Shown in pieces: positions 14,494-23,140 of a stretch of DNA of 23,706 bases; the first letter of the stretch is position 1; each line of letters starts with the position of its first letter. The stretch comes from Desulfobacterales bacterium (GTDB taxonomy: Bacteria; Desulfobacterota; Desulfobulbia; Desulfobulbales; BM004): NCBI GenBank assembly GCA_030621655.1, contig JAUXHH010000004.1:1-23706 (forward strand), in the 5' to 3' direction. A model generated the notes under the pieces. That model worked only from the letters and a program-made list of their open reading frames with translations, was not told where the DNA came from and made no database searches. A program made the position numbers and the translations under genes.

Positions 14494-14748
14494 CAAAAAC
14501 AGATTCTTCACATTGTCACGCCCATACAAAGATATATCCTTGAATATTTTCACAGGTTTATAATAATACCATTTTTGTAAGCTGCATTTCTCCTGACATG
14601 TGCCTTAACCTTTATCGCATAGACAGGAAATCAAATTTCAGTTACATTGGACCACCGCGCACTTGGTACAAGTGTTAATGCTGACAATTTGATAGATAAA
14701 TTTATTTCAGAAAACTGCTTTTCCTGAAGCAGAAGCAATTGAAATTTC

Positions 14749-15348
14749 ATGAAAATTAATTTTAATATATCCAGGCATCTTTTCTATTCATTGCTGCTGC
14801 CCCTCTTTTTATGCCTGCTGGCAAACCTTTTCCAGGCACGTACCCTGTATGCTCAGGATGCAACAATTACAGATTTCACCGTATCCAACTCAAAAAGTCA
14901 GCTTATACTTTATCTCACTGTTACTGATTGTTTCACTGATGACATGGAAGCTGCCATTCATAACGGCATTCCGGCAACTTTCACTTATTATGTTGATATT
15001 TACAGACAGCGATCAAAATGGCCGGATAAAAAAATAAAGAAATACGAGTTCAACCATATTATGGAGTATGACAGCCTGAAAAAAGAATATAAAATTTATA
15101 GGGATGAAAAAGGTGACAGCAAACTGACCACTTCTCTTGACGAAGCCAAAATTCTGATGTCTGAAATAAACGGTTTCAAGATATTGCCGCTTAAAGAAAT
15201 TACCCCAAACTCTTCTTATGTAATTAAGGTAAAAGCTAAATTAGCCCGTAAAACCCTGCCGCTTTACTTTCATTATCTGATTCCATTTACTTCTCTCTGG
15301 GATTTTGAAACAAAATGGCATGAATTAAAACTACACCTTGCCTTATGA
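14749..15348 (+). CDS. DUF4390 exported/membrane-anchored protein
   Basis: The 199-residue protein starts with a basic residue and a strongly hydrophobic segment (about 11-30), then a small beta-rich domain. The motif near the mature start (ATITDFTVSNSKSQLILYLTVTDCFTDDMEAAIHNGIP) and the C-terminal LPLYFHYLIPF...WDFETKWHELKL segment are typical of DUF4390. The family is found almost always next to NtrY-like kinases; its function is undetermined. Its stop overlaps the ntrY start by four bases (ATGA), so the two are translationally coupled, which suggests a periplasmic accessory to the kinase (inference). No good ribosome-binding site is seen before the ATG. The segment could be an uncleaved anchor or a signal peptide. 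Confidence 0.85.
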   Translation: MKINFNISRHLFYSLLLPLFLCLLANLFQARTLYAQDATITDFTVSNSKSQLILYLTVTDCFTDDMEAAIHNGIPATFTYYVDIYRQRSKWPDKKIKKYEFNHIMEYDSLKKEYKIYRDEKGDSKLTTSLDEAKILMSEINGFKILPLKEITPNSSYVIKVKAKLARKTLPLYFHYLIPFTSLWDFETKWHELKLHLAL

Positions 15349-17558
15349 CTAAAGAACCTCATGAAATAAGGAGAAAGCGGACACGCTATGCAATTATTAT
15401 CTGCCTTATCCTCATCCCGGTTTTGACCTACCTTGAAACAGTGGTCTTCGAAATCGGGGAGGTTTCCTTTCCGATCAGCGGCAATGTTCTTGTTTTCTCC
15501 CTGATAAATATAAATATAATCCTGCTTCTGCTTATGGTCTTCCTGGTCCTCAGGAACCTGTTGCGGTTAATCTTCGAGCAACGAAAGATTAGTCTCGGCA
15601 AGTCGCTCAGAACCCGGCTTGTTATATCCTTTATTTCCCTCTCCCTTATCCCGACGATTCTGCTGTTTTTCATAGCATTACAATTTGTATCCACAAGTAT
15701 GGACTACTGGTTCAACTCCAATGTTGAAGAATCACTCGATGAATCATTAAGGGTTGCCCAGGATATATACCAGGGAAATAAAGCACAAACTATTGCTACT
15801 GGAAATTCGATTACTGAAGAGCTTATAGCTGAAAAGGTGTTGCAACTTGCCCCTGATAACATCCAGGCCCGCCTTGAAAGCCAAATGACTCTCCGTAATC
15901 TTGACGGGCTTACACTCTTATCAGCCCAACGCCAGATTGTTGCAAATGCAGAAAGTGATAATATAAACTATTTCAGTCTCCCGGAAATCCCTGCTGAACT
16001 TTTCAGGCTGGTATTATCCGGTGAAACAGAACGGACCTCGATCCAATCTGTTCCTACTGGAGAAATTATCAGAAGCCTTACTCCGGTTTATTTTGAAAAA
16101 GAGCCGGATTCTATTCCATACATGCTGGTGACTACAATATACATTTCCCAGGACCGACTTGACCGTATGACCATAATCTCCAAGGGCATTGAAGGCTATC
16201 GCCAGCTCGTGCTGCTCAAAAACCCACTCAAAACAAGTCTGTTGGTCATGCTTCTCATTGTGACTTTGCTCATTATCTTCAGTGCAGTCTGGTTTGGATT
16301 TTATATTGCCCAGGGACTCACCGGGCCCATCGGTAAACTGGCAACAGCGACGCGACGCGTTGCTGAAGGAGAACTCGACTTTGTCCTGGAAAAAGAATCC
16401 GATGATGAAATGGGGTTACTCGTCGATTCATTCAACCAAATGACCCACGACCTGCAAACGAGCAAAATACAACTGGAATCCGTCAATGTTGCCTTACAGG
16501 AAAGTAATATCGAACTGGATGAACGGCGGCAATATATAGAGACAATTCTACAAAATGTACCAGCAGGGGTCATTTCTTTTGACGCGAATGGCAAGGTTAC
16601 CAGTATTAACAAGTTTGCAGAAGATCTTTTGCATATCAACAAAGATGACTATCTGCACAAGGACTTCCGCACAACTCTTATGCCGGACCATAGAGTAATA
16701 ATCGAGAAATTTCTGCAGGAGTTGGAAGAGTCAGGCAAATCAACGATTCAACAGCCCCTGCGTTTATCCCTGGGCAGAGAGACTGTTTCACTGCTGGTCA
16801 ACGTCACAAAACTCGATGATGAAACCGGCAACCCACTTGGCACCGTCCTGGTATTTGACAACCTCACTCAACTTGAAAAAGCCCAGAGAATTGCAGCCTG
16901 GAGAGAAGTTGCCAGAAGGATTGCCCACGAGGTTAAAAATCCTCTCACACCCATTCAACTCTCTGCTCAGCGCTTGAGGAAAAGATATCTCTATACCCTG
17001 GAGTCAGACACAGAGGTTTTTGATCTGTGTACCCAGACCATTATAAACCAGGTTGAAGAACTTAAACGGTTGGTGAGCGAATTCTCCAGCTTTGCCAGAA
17101 TGCCCATTGTGCAAAAAACCCGTAACGATATTGTTAAAATGGTCAAGGAGATACTGGTTTTTTATGAGGAGAGCCACAGATATATTACTTTTCGTTATAT
17201 AACCGAACAGAACATCCCTCCCTTTGAATTCGATCTCAAGCAGATGAAAAGGGTTCTGATCAACCTGCTGGAAAACTCTATTTCAGTTTTGCCCGATGGC
17301 GGCACCATTGAAATTGCCATTTCCTGTGATAAGGAAGAACAGGTTGTGTATATGGAGGTACGTGATAATGGACCGGGCGTGGCAGACGAAGATAAACTCA
17401 GGCTGTTCGAACCTTATTTCTCAACAAAAAAATCAGGGACCGGTCTCGGATTGGCTATTGCCAGTACCGTAGTATCAGACCATGGCGGCCAGATCAAGGT
17501 AACAGACAACGAGCCGACAGGAGCCATTTTCACAGTTGAGTTACCCATAACATCCTGA
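15345..17558 (+). CDS. ntrY: NtrY-like membrane sensor histidine kinase
   Basis: The 737-residue kinase has three N-terminal membrane segments (about 14-32, 46-70, 92-115), an extracytoplasmic region (116-295), a fourth segment (297-320), a HAMP domain (318-372) and a PAS domain (about 395-510). The HisKA H-box is at 522-540 (ARRIAHEVKNPLTP, phospho-acceptor His528). The GHKL ATPase has an N-box LINLLENS, D-x-G-x-G (RDNGPGV) and G2 (KSGTGLGLAIA). All catalytic boxes are intact. NtrY/NtrX pairs are known from alphaproteobacterial nitrogen and redox control; what this one senses is not known. It overlaps the DUF4390 gene by four bases and precedes ntrX by 138 bases. Confidence 0.92.
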   Translation: MTKEPHEIRRKRTRYAIIICLILIPVLTYLETVVFEIGEVSFPISGNVLVFSLININIILLLLMVFLVLRNLLRLIFEQRKISLGKSLRTRLVISFISLSLIPTILLFFIALQFVSTSMDYWFNSNVEESLDESLRVAQDIYQGNKAQTIATGNSITEELIAEKVLQLAPDNIQARLESQMTLRNLDGLTLLSAQRQIVANAESDNINYFSLPEIPAELFRLVLSGETERTSIQSVPTGEIIRSLTPVYFEKEPDSIPYMLVTTIYISQDRLDRMTIISKGIEGYRQLVLLKNPLKTSLLVMLLIVTLLIIFSAVWFGFYIAQGLTGPIGKLATATRRVAEGELDFVLEKESDDEMGLLVDSFNQMTHDLQTSKIQLESVNVALQESNIELDERRQYIETILQNVPAGVISFDANGKVTSINKFAEDLLHINKDDYLHKDFRTTLMPDHRVIIEKFLQELEESGKSTIQQPLRLSLGRETVSLLVNVTKLDDETGNPLGTVLVFDNLTQLEKAQRIAAWREVARRIAHEVKNPLTPIQLSAQRLRKRYLYTLESDTEVFDLCTQTIINQVEELKRLVSEFSSFARMPIVQKTRNDIVKMVKEILVFYEESHRYITFRYITEQNIPPFEFDLKQMKRVLINLLENSISVLPDGGTIEIAISCDKEEQVVYMEVRDNGPGVADEDKLRLFEPYFSTKKSGTGLGLAIASTVVSDHGGQIKVTDNEPTGAIFTVELPITS

Positions 17559-17576
17559 TTCGTGTTGTCAGTGACC

Positions 17577-17601
17577 TTTTTTCGAGCTAAACTCGAAAAA
17601 A
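17577..17601. other. Perfect 10-bp hairpin between ntrY and ntrX
   Basis: TTTTTTCGAG and CTCGAAAAAA form a ten-pair stem around CTAAA, 18 bases after the ntrY stop. The T-run is on the 5' side and the A-run on the 3' side, opposite to an intrinsic terminator. It may affect the ntrY/ntrX expression ratio by RNA processing or stability. The rest of the gap has TATAAT at 17674-17679 but no matching -35. Confidence 0.5.
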
Positions 17602-17696
17602 TGAAAGTTGCAAAATGACTAAAGTTAATCCGGTTGTTTGTTGACTCCAAAAAAAATAACCGCAACCAAATAGTATAATTGGCTAGATAACTCCTC

Positions 17697-19079
17697 ATGT
17701 CCAAAAAAATTCTCGTCATTGATGATGAAACAAGCATCCTGGATATCCTGGCCGGGATACTGTCCGATGAAGGATTTTCTCCCATCTGTGTTAATTCAGC
17801 TGAGAAAGGACTGGAGCAACTCAAAACCGAGGCCGTTGATCTCGTATTGCTGGACATATGGATGCCGGGCATGGACGGCCTTGAAGCGCTGAAACAAATA
17901 AAAGAGGACTATCCGGAACTCCAGGTAATCATGATATCCGGACACGGCACAATTGAGACCGCAGTCCAGGCCACTAAAATTGGTGCTTTCGACTTTATAG
18001 AAAAACCTCTTTCCTATGACAAGATAGTCCTTGCCATCAAAAACGGTTTACGATTTTCCCGACTGGAAACCGAAAACCTCATTCTGCGTCAGAAAGCAAA
18101 TCACAAACCATCTCTTACCGGCAACTCACCGGCCATAAAAAACCTCAGGGAACAAATTGAACGTGTTGCCCCAACTGATGCATGGGTTCTCATCAGGGGT
18201 GAACACGGCACAGGCAAGGAGTTGGTTGCCCAAGCGATTCATCGCCTGTCGGAAAGCAATACAAAACCCATGGTTGAGGTCAACTGTGCAGCCATCCCGG
18301 AAGAGTTGATAGAGAGTGAACTTTTCGGTCATGAAAAAGGATCCTTTACCGGAGCCCAGACCAGCAAAAGGGGCAAATTTGATCAGGCGGACGGCGGCAT
18401 GCTCTTTCTGGATGAAATCGGCGACATGAGCATGAAAACCCAGGCCAAAATACTGCGCATTCTCCAGGAACAGACCTTTGAACGTGTTGGCGGCAACCAG
18501 ATCATTAAGGTAGATGTTCGTGTTCTTGCCGCTACGAACAAAAACCTTGAAGACGAAATAGAAAGGGGCAATTTCAGGGCAGATCTGTTCTGGCGGTTGA
18601 ATGTTGTTCCCATTCAAGTCCCCCTGCTGCAAGAACGTGTTGAAGACATACCGCTGCTGGTAGCTTATTTTGTTGAAACTTTCACCCATAAAGGTTTGGG
18701 GAGAAAATCTTTCACAGATGGAGCGCTTGCTGTAATGATGCGCCATTCCTGGCCCGGCAATGTCCGTGAACTGCGCAACTTTGTTGAACGCCTGGTCATT
18801 ATGTCTCCTGATGAAAACATTTCAGAAGAAACTGTTACGGAATATCTGCATCAAGACACATCAGCACCTGAAAATACAGCAGAAGCCAAAACCATAGCTC
18901 CTTACCAGAAGCAGCATTTTAAAGAGGCTAAAAGGGAATTTGAACGGGAATACCTTATTGTTAAACTCCAGGAGAATAACAACAATATTTCAAAGACTGC
19001 TGAAATGCTTGGTATGGAACGGAGCCACCTGCACAAAAAACTTAAAACCCTGCACATTGATCTCTCTGATTCTGACTAA
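17697..19079 (+). CDS. ntrX: NtrX-like sigma-54-type response regulator
   Basis: The 460-residue regulator comprises a receiver (1-120; acid pocket Asp9-Asp10, phospho-acceptor Asp53, Lys103), an AAA+ domain (about 138-370) and a C-terminal Fis-type helix-turn-helix (NNNISKTAEMLGMERSHLHKKLK). Walker A is GEHGTGKE (168-175) and Walker B GGMLFLDE (233-240). The sigma-54 contact loop reads GSFTGA (215-220) rather than GAFTGA, so alanine is replaced by serine; this loop tolerates some changes, and whether the protein activates sigma-54 holoenzyme is uncertain. The arginine finger region (NFRADLFWRLNV) and WPGNVRELRN are intact. It is presumed to be phosphorylated by the upstream NtrY. The ribosome-binding site is weak. 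hemB follows after 60 bases. Confidence 0.92.
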   Translation: MSKKILVIDDETSILDILAGILSDEGFSPICVNSAEKGLEQLKTEAVDLVLLDIWMPGMDGLEALKQIKEDYPELQVIMISGHGTIETAVQATKIGAFDFIEKPLSYDKIVLAIKNGLRFSRLETENLILRQKANHKPSLTGNSPAIKNLREQIERVAPTDAWVLIRGEHGTGKELVAQAIHRLSESNTKPMVEVNCAAIPEELIESELFGHEKGSFTGAQTSKRGKFDQADGGMLFLDEIGDMSMKTQAKILRILQEQTFERVGGNQIIKVDVRVLAATNKNLEDEIERGNFRADLFWRLNVVPIQVPLLQERVEDIPLLVAYFVETFTHKGLGRKSFTDGALAVMMRHSWPGNVRELRNFVERLVIMSPDENISEETVTEYLHQDTSAPENTAEAKTIAPYQKQHFKEAKREFEREYLIVKLQENNNNISKTAEMLGMERSHLHKKLKTLHIDLSDSD

Positions 19080-19139
19080 TATGTATAAAATTTTTCAATG
19101 AGTTTCTATATTTAACATAAATTGTTGAGGAGAACAGAC

Positions 19140-20114
19140 ATGATATTCCCTGAATACCGCCCCAGGCGTCTCAGAAAAAATGAATCCTTCCGTGCTTTAA
19201 TCCGTGAAACACATCTTTTGCCGGCACAACTTATTTACCCTATTTTTGTCATGCCCGGTAAAAATAAACGGGAACAGATATCATCCATGCCGGGGGTATT
19301 CAGACTCTCCGTTGATCAGCTGGCAAAAGAAGGCAAAGAGTGCCTCAAGCTTGGGGTAAACAGTGTCATTCTTTTCGGCTTACCCGAGAAGAAAGACCCC
19401 ATGGGTTCAGGTGCTCATTTTAAAGATGGCATTATCCAGCGCGCCATACGGGAGTTAAAAAATAAGGTTCCTGAACTCCTCGTCTTTACTGATGTCTGTT
19501 TATGCGAATATACCTCCCATGGCCACTGCGGCATTATCATAGATAAACAAATTGATAATGATACCACTTTGGAAGTCCTGGCCAAGACCGCCTTATCACA
19601 TGCAGTTGCCGGTGCTGACATGGTGGCTCCTTCAGACATGATGGACGGACGGGTCGGTGAAATTCGGGCTGCCCTTGATGATGAGAACTTTCATAACATC
19701 CCGATCATGTCATATGCCGTTAAATATGCCTCTGCATTTTATGGTCCGTTTCGTGATGCTGCAGATTGTGCACCGCAGGAGGGAGACAGGCGCGGTTACC
19801 AGATGGACCCGGCAAATTCCCTGGAAGCGCTTCGTGAGGCAACCCTTGATGTGGAGGAAGGCGCTGATATCCTCATGGTCAAACCTGCTGTGGCCTATCT
19901 TGATATAATCAGTAAATTGCGTGATGAGTTCGACCTTCCAATTGCCGCCTATCACGTCAGTGGGGAGTATGCCATGATCAAGGCTGCCGGTGCCAATGGA
20001 TGGATTGATGAAGAAAGGGTTATGGCAGAGACACTGCTCAGCATAAAACGGGCCGGTGCGGAAATAATCCTGACTTACTTTGCCAAGGATATGGCCCGTC
20101 TCCTCCAAGGCTAG
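19140..20114 (+). CDS. hemB: Delta-aminolevulinic acid dehydratase (porphobilinogen synthase) HemB
   Basis: This 324-residue enzyme condenses two 5-aminolevulinate molecules into porphobilinogen, the common precursor of haem, sirohaem and corrinoids. Both active-site lysines are seen: Lys195 (SYAVKYASAFYGPFR) and the Schiff-base Lys248 (LMVKPA). The metal loop DVCLCEYTSHGHCG holds Cys120, Cys122 and Cys130, which marks the zinc-dependent type. The ATG at 19140 is used because GAGGAG lies seven bases upstream; a TTG at 19122 overlaps that signal and is rejected. It follows ntrX by 60 bases and precedes a membrane-protein gene by 20, so it may be read from the ntrYX transcript. It is full length for the family. 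Confidence 0.95.
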   Translation: MIFPEYRPRRLRKNESFRALIRETHLLPAQLIYPIFVMPGKNKREQISSMPGVFRLSVDQLAKEGKECLKLGVNSVILFGLPEKKDPMGSGAHFKDGIIQRAIRELKNKVPELLVFTDVCLCEYTSHGHCGIIIDKQIDNDTTLEVLAKTALSHAVAGADMVAPSDMMDGRVGEIRAALDDENFHNIPIMSYAVKYASAFYGPFRDAADCAPQEGDRRGYQMDPANSLEALREATLDVEEGADILMVKPAVAYLDIISKLRDEFDLPIAAYHVSGEYAMIKAAGANGWIDEERVMAETLLSIKRAGAEIILTYFAKDMARLLQG

Positions 20115-20134
20115 CCTTATATCCATCCAATACA

Positions 20135-20905
20135 ATGAATTTCCAGGCTTATCTTGAGGACACCTACAGGATCATTAAGGCAGAGCCTGTTATCCTCATC
20201 CTTGGTGGTTTGCTCGTCCAACTGCTGACTGTTTTTTCTCTGGGTTTACTCGCCGGCCCTTTTATAGGTGGATACACGCTCTTGGTTATCCTCTCCCTGC
20301 GGGAAAATAAAAAACCGGTCTTTAACGATATTTTTTCCGGTCTGCAGCAATTTGCCAACCTGTTTCCCTACTTTCTCGTCCTGCTCCTGATATTCTTTGG
20401 TTTTATGCTGCTGATACTCCCGGGGTTGCTTTTTGCTACCTGGTGGCTTTATGTTCTGCCGTTAATGGTTGACAGAAAAATGTCTTTCACCGATGCCATG
20501 CGGGTCAGCAGGAACAAGGTAAATGAAAAAGGTTTTCTCATGCACCTTGTCTTTCTGCTGCTTGTATCTGTCATTCCAATCATGCTTATCAACTTTATCA
20601 GTGCAATGATACCCTTTCTTTATGTGCTGAAAATTCTCCTGCCTCCCTTCCAGGTTGGCTGCCTGGCCAGCCTTTATATCGACCAGTTCAAGCAGGAAGA
20701 GACTGCTGCCGACTCACCGGTAGATGGTGAACCGGATGCCGAAACCGCTGTACTGTTGTCACTTAACACAGAAAAAGAGTTGGCTGCCGGGGCGAATGAA
20801 GAAGAAAAAAACACAGACGAATCCGGCACGCCGGACATGACATCCAATGAAGAAAAAACACCAAATGATTCTGAAAAAAAAGAAGATGAACAGGAGAAGG
20901 ACTAA
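20135..20905 (+). CDS. DUF975-like polytopic membrane protein with acidic tail
   Basis: The 256-residue protein has about six hydrophobic segments (roughly 18-36, 38-55, 76-96, 97-112, 136-156, 158-181). A cytoplasmic, low-complexity tail (about 188-256) follows, rich in Glu, Asp, Asn and Ser. Between segments four and five is a short basic motif (SFTDAMRVSRNKVNEKG) like that seen in DUF975/YciC-type membrane proteins. The family's function is unknown and the assignment rests on topology and this motif. It starts 20 bases after the hemB stop without a clear ribosome-binding site, which suggests co-expression with hemB. It converges on the PAS kinase gene with a 20-base gap and no clear terminator. 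Confidence 0.75.
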   Translation: MNFQAYLEDTYRIIKAEPVILILGGLLVQLLTVFSLGLLAGPFIGGYTLLVILSLRENKKPVFNDIFSGLQQFANLFPYFLVLLLIFFGFMLLILPGLLFATWWLYVLPLMVDRKMSFTDAMRVSRNKVNEKGFLMHLVFLLLVSVIPIMLINFISAMIPFLYVLKILLPPFQVGCLASLYIDQFKQEETAADSPVDGEPDAETAVLLSLNTEKELAAGANEEEKNTDESGTPDMTSNEEKTPNDSEKKEDEQEKD

Positions 20906-20925
20906 ACTGACATAATAAGCTGAGT

Positions 20926-22971
20926 TTAAAGATTCTGGGCAATCGACATAAAGAATGTTGTTTTGCCATCAGCACCTGATTCAACCCAGGAATCCCCCTT
21001 ATGATGCCTGGCAAGCTCCCTGACAATAGCAAGCCCCAATCCCGTTCCACCAGCAGTTGACTCACCCGCTTTTCTCCTGAAAATCTTAAAAATAGATTCT
21101 ATATCTTCTGGAGGTATAACTTCCCCGTTATTTTGTACAGTCAATATATGGTACATATCTGATGACGCATACCCCATTGTGATCTCAGTTAAATTGCTGC
21201 CGCCATACTTCAAGGCATTATCCACCAGATTCCTGTAAACCCTGAGCAGGGCATGCCGGTCAGCCCTTATTGCAGGTATACCGCTCCCCGGTTCTATCCA
21301 TACTATCTTTCCTTTTTTGAGCTGGGGTTCAAACTCATCCCGGATTGTCTGCCATATTTCCATCAGATCAATATCTACAAAATGAAGAGTGGTCTCCCTG
21401 GTGGAAATATATGCGTTGATGTCCTCTGAGAGTGCACTAATCTGTGCGGAACTGTTGACGATCTGCTCAATGAAATTCTCCAGTTTTTCTTGAGATAATT
21501 CCTCATGTTTTCTCTTGAGGATCCTGGCGAGACCATAAATGGCAATTGCAGGATTTTTAAGATCATGGGCGACCTTATTGGTGAAGTGTTTTATCATTTC
21601 CGCCTGTCTGATGAGTTCATCCTCGGTCTGCCTGCGCTTGATGATCTGCCACATCCCTTCTATAAGCAGTTGCAGCTGTTTTATATCCTGCTCGTCATAA
21701 TTCTGATTTTTATTGCCCACTGCAACTACCGCTGCAATTTTATCCTTGTCAAAGAGAGGAACGGCCATGAATCTTGCTATATCCACATGACCTTGAGGAA
21801 GTCCCTTCTTCAGAACAGAAGAAGAGCTGTAATCGTTAATGATAACCGGCTGACGCTGTCGTACTGCTTCTCCCCAGACACCAGCCTCTGCAATACTGAA
21901 AACAATTGGTTTTTCATGAATTTCACACTGGGCCATGACGCTTTTCGACCAGGCATGGATTGTCATTTGGGACTCATCTTCATTGAGGAACCCCATAAAA
22001 CCTATGTCACTTCCGGTAAGAGACTGTGATGCTTCCAGGACAAAGTTGCATACTTCCTTGATGGGCAATGTCTGCATCTCATAAAGTTTCAGCAATGCAG
22101 CCCGCCGCGTTTCATTACGCTTGATATTTTCCTGTGCCTTTTTCTGCACTGTGATATCACGGTTGCTGGCGCGCCGTCCGAGAAATTTTTTCTCATGCCC
22201 ATAGACCGGTTGGCAGTAGTGGGATATCCAGCGCTCCTCCCCTGTCCGAGTTATAACGCGAAAATTCAGGTGGCATACCTTGGATGTATCCAGCTCTTCA
22301 TCTAAATGTTTGCCGAGGTGTGTCCTGTCATCAGGATGGATTATGTTAAGCAACAAGGCAGAATTTTCTTCAAATTCCTGGGCACTGTACCCTGTTATTC
22401 TCTCACAGGAAGGAGAGATATAATTGAAGCTGCCCTTTTCATTTATCCAGTATTCCCAGTCATAAGTGAAGTCTGCAACAGTACGGAATTTTTCCTCACT
22501 TGCCTGTAAGGCGGCTTCAGCTTTTTTCCTGTCAGAAATATCGATGGCTATCTGCAAATGGACGACCCTGCCGTCAAGCCAGTTTATCGCTCTATCACGT
22601 ATTGAGTACCATTTTCCGGTTATGGTATTCTGAATTTCCCACAGGATGATATCTTCAGGTTTGCCGTCAGAGCTAACAATTTCACTGTTTTTACAGAAAG
22701 GACAGGGACCCGTCATATTGGACTGCAGCACCTGCCAGCAAATTTTACCAGTAATATTACCAAAGAGTTTCTCGGCATAGCGGTTGACAAAGAGAATTTC
22801 ATATGATTCCATGTCCGCCACATAGACTATGGCATCCAGGCTATCCAAAACCTTGAACAGCTGATCCTGCTTCTCCCATAACATCTTTTCAATATCATGG
22901 TGTCCGGAAAGCTCCCTTTCCAGGACTTCCACCTTTTCTTGCAATTGACTGTATGAGGGTTTAGCAGTCAT
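20926..22971 (-). CDS. PAS-PAS-GAF cytoplasmic sensor histidine kinase
   Basis: The 681-residue protein has no membrane segment. A coiled N-terminus (8-40) leads to PAS 1 (about 38-148). This domain carries a CPFC motif (Cys90, Cys93 in TGPCPFCKNS), which could be a redox or metal site. PAS 2 (about 160-275) ends with RDITVQKKAQ and is followed by a GAF domain (about 290-445). The HisKA box is VAHDLKNPAIAI with phospho-acceptor His469, and the GHKL ATPase has VYRNLVDNALKYGG, VQNNGEVIPPEDIESIF and GGTGLGLAIVRELARHH. The Asp of the D-x-G motif is replaced by Asn (NNGEV), as in many PAS kinases of this type. AGAGGTG lies 11 bases upstream of the ATG. No response regulator is adjacent, so it is an orphan kinase. 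Confidence 0.9.
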   Translation of the reverse strand: MTAKPSYSQLQEKVEVLERELSGHHDIEKMLWEKQDQLFKVLDSLDAIVYVADMESYEILFVNRYAEKLFGNITGKICWQVLQSNMTGPCPFCKNSEIVSSDGKPEDIILWEIQNTITGKWYSIRDRAINWLDGRVVHLQIAIDISDRKKAEAALQASEEKFRTVADFTYDWEYWINEKGSFNYISPSCERITGYSAQEFEENSALLLNIIHPDDRTHLGKHLDEELDTSKVCHLNFRVITRTGEERWISHYCQPVYGHEKKFLGRRASNRDITVQKKAQENIKRNETRRAALLKLYEMQTLPIKEVCNFVLEASQSLTGSDIGFMGFLNEDESQMTIHAWSKSVMAQCEIHEKPIVFSIAEAGVWGEAVRQRQPVIINDYSSSSVLKKGLPQGHVDIARFMAVPLFDKDKIAAVVAVGNKNQNYDEQDIKQLQLLIEGMWQIIKRRQTEDELIRQAEMIKHFTNKVAHDLKNPAIAIYGLARILKRKHEELSQEKLENFIEQIVNSSAQISALSEDINAYISTRETTLHFVDIDLMEIWQTIRDEFEPQLKKGKIVWIEPGSGIPAIRADRHALLRVYRNLVDNALKYGGSNLTEITMGYASSDMYHILTVQNNGEVIPPEDIESIFKIFRRKAGESTAGGTGLGLAIVRELARHHKGDSWVESGADGKTTFFMSIAQNL

Positions 22972-23140
22972 AAAATATTGCGCACCTCTGCAGACTAATT
23001 TAAAATTCTGGTACTATTTTATTTGAGAACGGGGTTCGCCCACAAACGGTTACTGGAAATACTGCAGAAAGATTTTACACTACCGGTAAAATTTTGCAAA
23101 GATCAACAATCAAAAAAGGCAAGGATCTGTATTCATTTTA

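Larger units (their letters stand above)
14417..14748. other. Divergent intergenic region between arsR-hgcAB and DUF4390-ntrYX
   Basis: This 332-base gap holds the arsR promoter and operators in its left part. On the ntrYX side it holds two small perfect inverted repeats: CACTTG-GTA-CAAGTG (14660-14674) and CTGCTT-N6-AAGCAG (14715-14732), the latter 16 bases before the DUF4390 start. No good -35/-10 pair was found for the plus strand, and no -24/-12 sigma-54 site was recognised. Confidence 0.5.

Noticed and set aside
17577..17601. Intrinsic terminator after ntrY
   Set aside because: The runs are in the opposite order (T before, A after), so it lacks a 3' U-tract on either strand.
18126..18746. 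Minus-strand open frame of 206 codons inside ntrX
   Set aside because: It opposes the AAA+ domain coding sequence; typical mirror frame of a conserved gene.
18921..19140. Cobalamin or other riboswitch before hemB
   Set aside because: The ntrX-hemB gap is only 60 bases and lacks any conserved riboswitch core that I could recognise.
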